The notes below the pieces were generated by a model. It did no database searches. It saw only the letters and a list, made by a program, of their open reading frames with translations, and was not told the origin of the DNA. A program made the position numbers and the translations under genes. This document shows positions 62,718 to 64,000 of a stretch of 64,000 bases of DNA, one piece after another. Where the stretch lies: positions 94,793 through 158,792 of the forward strand of contig JAHDEC010000006.1 of NCBI GenBank assembly GCA_020629035.1, in the 5' to 3' direction. Position 1 is the first letter of the stretch, and each line of letters begins with the position of its first letter. The stretch comes from Saprospiraceae bacterium. Its GTDB lineage: Bacteria > Bacteroidota > Bacteroidia > Chitinophagales > Saprospiraceae.

Positions 62718-64000
62718 TTAATGCTTGAGAATTATTTTTTCAACAATTCTTTGACCTGACTTAAGCTCTTTTATTTCAAGAAGATAAATTCCATTTTCAT
62801 ACATTGCTGTATTAATTTGATAATTGTTTTTCCAGGTGTCAATTATTTTTCCATTAAGGTCATAAAGTGTTGCTTCAAAATCAAGTTTACCTTCAATTAC
62901 GATATTGACAACATAACTTGCAGGGTTTGGAAAAATATTTACTGTAGCTTGCGAAATTTCATAAGTGGAAGATGTTAGATCCATACCGTCACAATCCTCA
63001 TCTATTCCGTTGTTAATAATTTCCTCAGCATCTGGATTGATATTCGGATTACTGTCATCACAGTCTTCTGCCAAGATGAATCCATCCTCATCTAAATCAT
63101 CATCTAATGTCTCAGCATTACAATCATCATCTATCCCGTTATAAGGTTCTTCCATTTGGGCTGGATTGATATTCGGATTACTGTCATCACAGTCTTCTGC
63201 CAAGACAAATCCATCCTCATCTAAATCATCATCTAATGTCTCAGTATTACAATCATCATCTATCCCGTTATAAGGTTCTTCCATTTGGGCTGGATTGATA
63301 TTCGGATTACTGTCATCACAGTCTTCTGCCAAGACAAATCCATCCTCATCTAAATCATCATCTAATGTCTCAGTATTACAATCATCATCTATCCCGTTAT
63401 AAGGTTCTTCCATTTTGGCTGGATTGATGTTCGGATTACTGTCATCACAGTCTTCTGCCAAGACAAATCCATCCTCATCTAAATCATCATCTAGTGTCTC
63501 AGCATTACAATCATCATCTATCCCGTTATAAGGCTCTTCCATTTGGGCTGGATTGATATTCGGATTACTGTCATCACAGTCTTCTGCCAAGACAAATCCA
63601 TCCTCATCTAAATCATCATCTAGTGTCTCAGCATTACAATCATCATCTATCCCATTATAAGGTTCTTCCATTTGGGCTGGATTGATATTCGGATTACTGT
63701 CATCACAGTCTTCTGCCAAGACAAATCCATCCTCATCTAAATCATCATCTAGTGTCTCAGCATTACAATCATCATCTATCCCGTTATAATATTCCTCCGT
63801 TTGGCCTGGATTGATATTTGGATTACTATCATCACAGTCTTCTACCAATGAAAATCCATCCTCATCTAAATCATCATCTAGTGTCTCAGCATTACAATCA
63901 TCATCTATCCCGTTATAAGGTTCCTCCGTTTGGCCTGGATTGATGTTCGGATTACTGTCATCACAGTCTTCTGCCAAGACAAATCCATCCTCATCTAAAT
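62718..64000 (-). CDS. T9SS-exported protein with 43-residue DCDD repeats, N-terminus beyond window
   Basis: The frame is open to the window end, so at least 427 residues are encoded and the N-terminus is missing. Eight 43-residue repeats are present, each with EDCDDSNPNINP, NGIDDDCN and LDEDGF, the pattern of MopRepeat-type (PF11617) putative metal-binding motifs rich in Asp and Cys. After them comes a type IX sorting domain (VNIFPNPASYVVNIVIEG to EKIILKH). The protein is predicted to be exported and to bind calcium or another metal at the cell surface, perhaps as a stalk. Confidence 0.9.
   Translation of the reverse strand, partial: LDEDGFVLAEDCDDSNPNINPGQTEEPYNGIDDDCNAETLDDDLDEDGFSLVEDCDDSNPNINPGQTEEYYNGIDDDCNAETLDDDLDEDGFVLAEDCDDSNPNINPAQMEEPYNGIDDDCNAETLDDDLDEDGFVLAEDCDDSNPNINPAQMEEPYNGIDDDCNAETLDDDLDEDGFVLAEDCDDSNPNINPAKMEEPYNGIDDDCNTETLDDDLDEDGFVLAEDCDDSNPNINPAQMEEPYNGIDDDCNTETLDDDLDEDGFVLAEDCDDSNPNINPAQMEEPYNGIDDDCNAETLDDDLDEDGFILAEDCDDSNPNINPDAEEIINNGIDEDCDGMDLTSSTYEISQATVNIFPNPASYVVNIVIEGKLDFEATLYDLNGKIIDTWKNNYQINTAMYENGIYLLEIKELKSGQRIVEKIILKH
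62970..64000 (-). repeat. 129-bp tandem repeat within the T9SS protein gene
   Basis: The segment CAGTCTTCTGCCAAG recurs at 63061, 63190 and 63319 and onward at 129-bp steps to the window edge. Neighbouring copies differ by only a few bases, synonymous sites included. The outermost copy next to the sorting domain and the two nearest the window end differ most. Confidence 0.9.

Overview
The window comes from a member of the Bacteroidota, most likely a Saprospiraceae-like marine or sludge lineage (lineage is inference). The signs are low GC, promoters of the TTTG / TAnnTTTG type, SusC/SusD and TonB-dependent receptors with carboxypeptidase-like N-termini, several secreted proteins with type IX (T9SS) C-terminal sorting domains, a Rho factor with a long low-complexity insert, and weak or absent Shine-Dalgarno sequences. 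No tRNA, rRNA or CRISPR array was seen.

Layout. 1-7 kb is housekeeping: partial galM, rpmH, rho, serS, a YugP-type membrane protease, frr and an LpxH-type hydrolase. 7-19 kb has an aldo/keto reductase, a DUF2490 protein and a probable nutrient-uptake operon (DUF2064, SusC, SusD, sodium:solute symporter, unusual metallophosphoesterase) followed by a GNAT enzyme and an adenine/adenosine deaminase. 19-36 kb is mixed core: a quinone oxidoreductase broken by two frameshifts, a START-domain protein, a RhlE-type helicase, an FAD-linked oxidase, two DUF805 proteins, a T9SS-exported arylsulfotransferase-like protein, a glycosylasparaginase, paired paralogous lipoproteins and DUF families. 36-39 kb is a scarred stretch with a truncated IS3 element and a four-copy tandem repeat of about 102 bp made of short degenerate words. 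38.7-44.4 kb encodes a three-gene RND efflux pump.

44.6-54 kb is a defence island and the most interesting part. It holds a full-length ThsA (SIR2-SLOG, the Thoeris effector) with its catalytic and ligand-binding residues. Convergent to it is a TIR domain fused to an L-asparaginase whose second catalytic triad is altered. Divergent from that, across a 79-bp spacer with a perfect 22-bp inverted repeat, is an operon of an intact paralogous asparaginase, a YbaK-type tRNA-editing domain fused to an Asp/Glu racemase, and a protein with a TIR-like nucleotide-binding domain (PF10137 type). I propose that these form a Thoeris-related system linking TIR signalling to asparagine/aspartate chemistry. 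I do not know of a description of this arrangement.

55.2-59.7 kb is a second compact cassette (cytoplasmic subtilisin-like protease, ComEC-like metallo-beta-lactamase-fold hydrolase, patatin-like phospholipase), again looking like a protease-plus-lipase immune module. It lies between a decayed copy (about 54.50-54.84 kb) and the intact copy of the 5' end of a TonB-dependent receptor gene (59.9 kb). The window ends inside a T9SS protein made of near-identical 43-residue calcium/metal-binding-type repeats.
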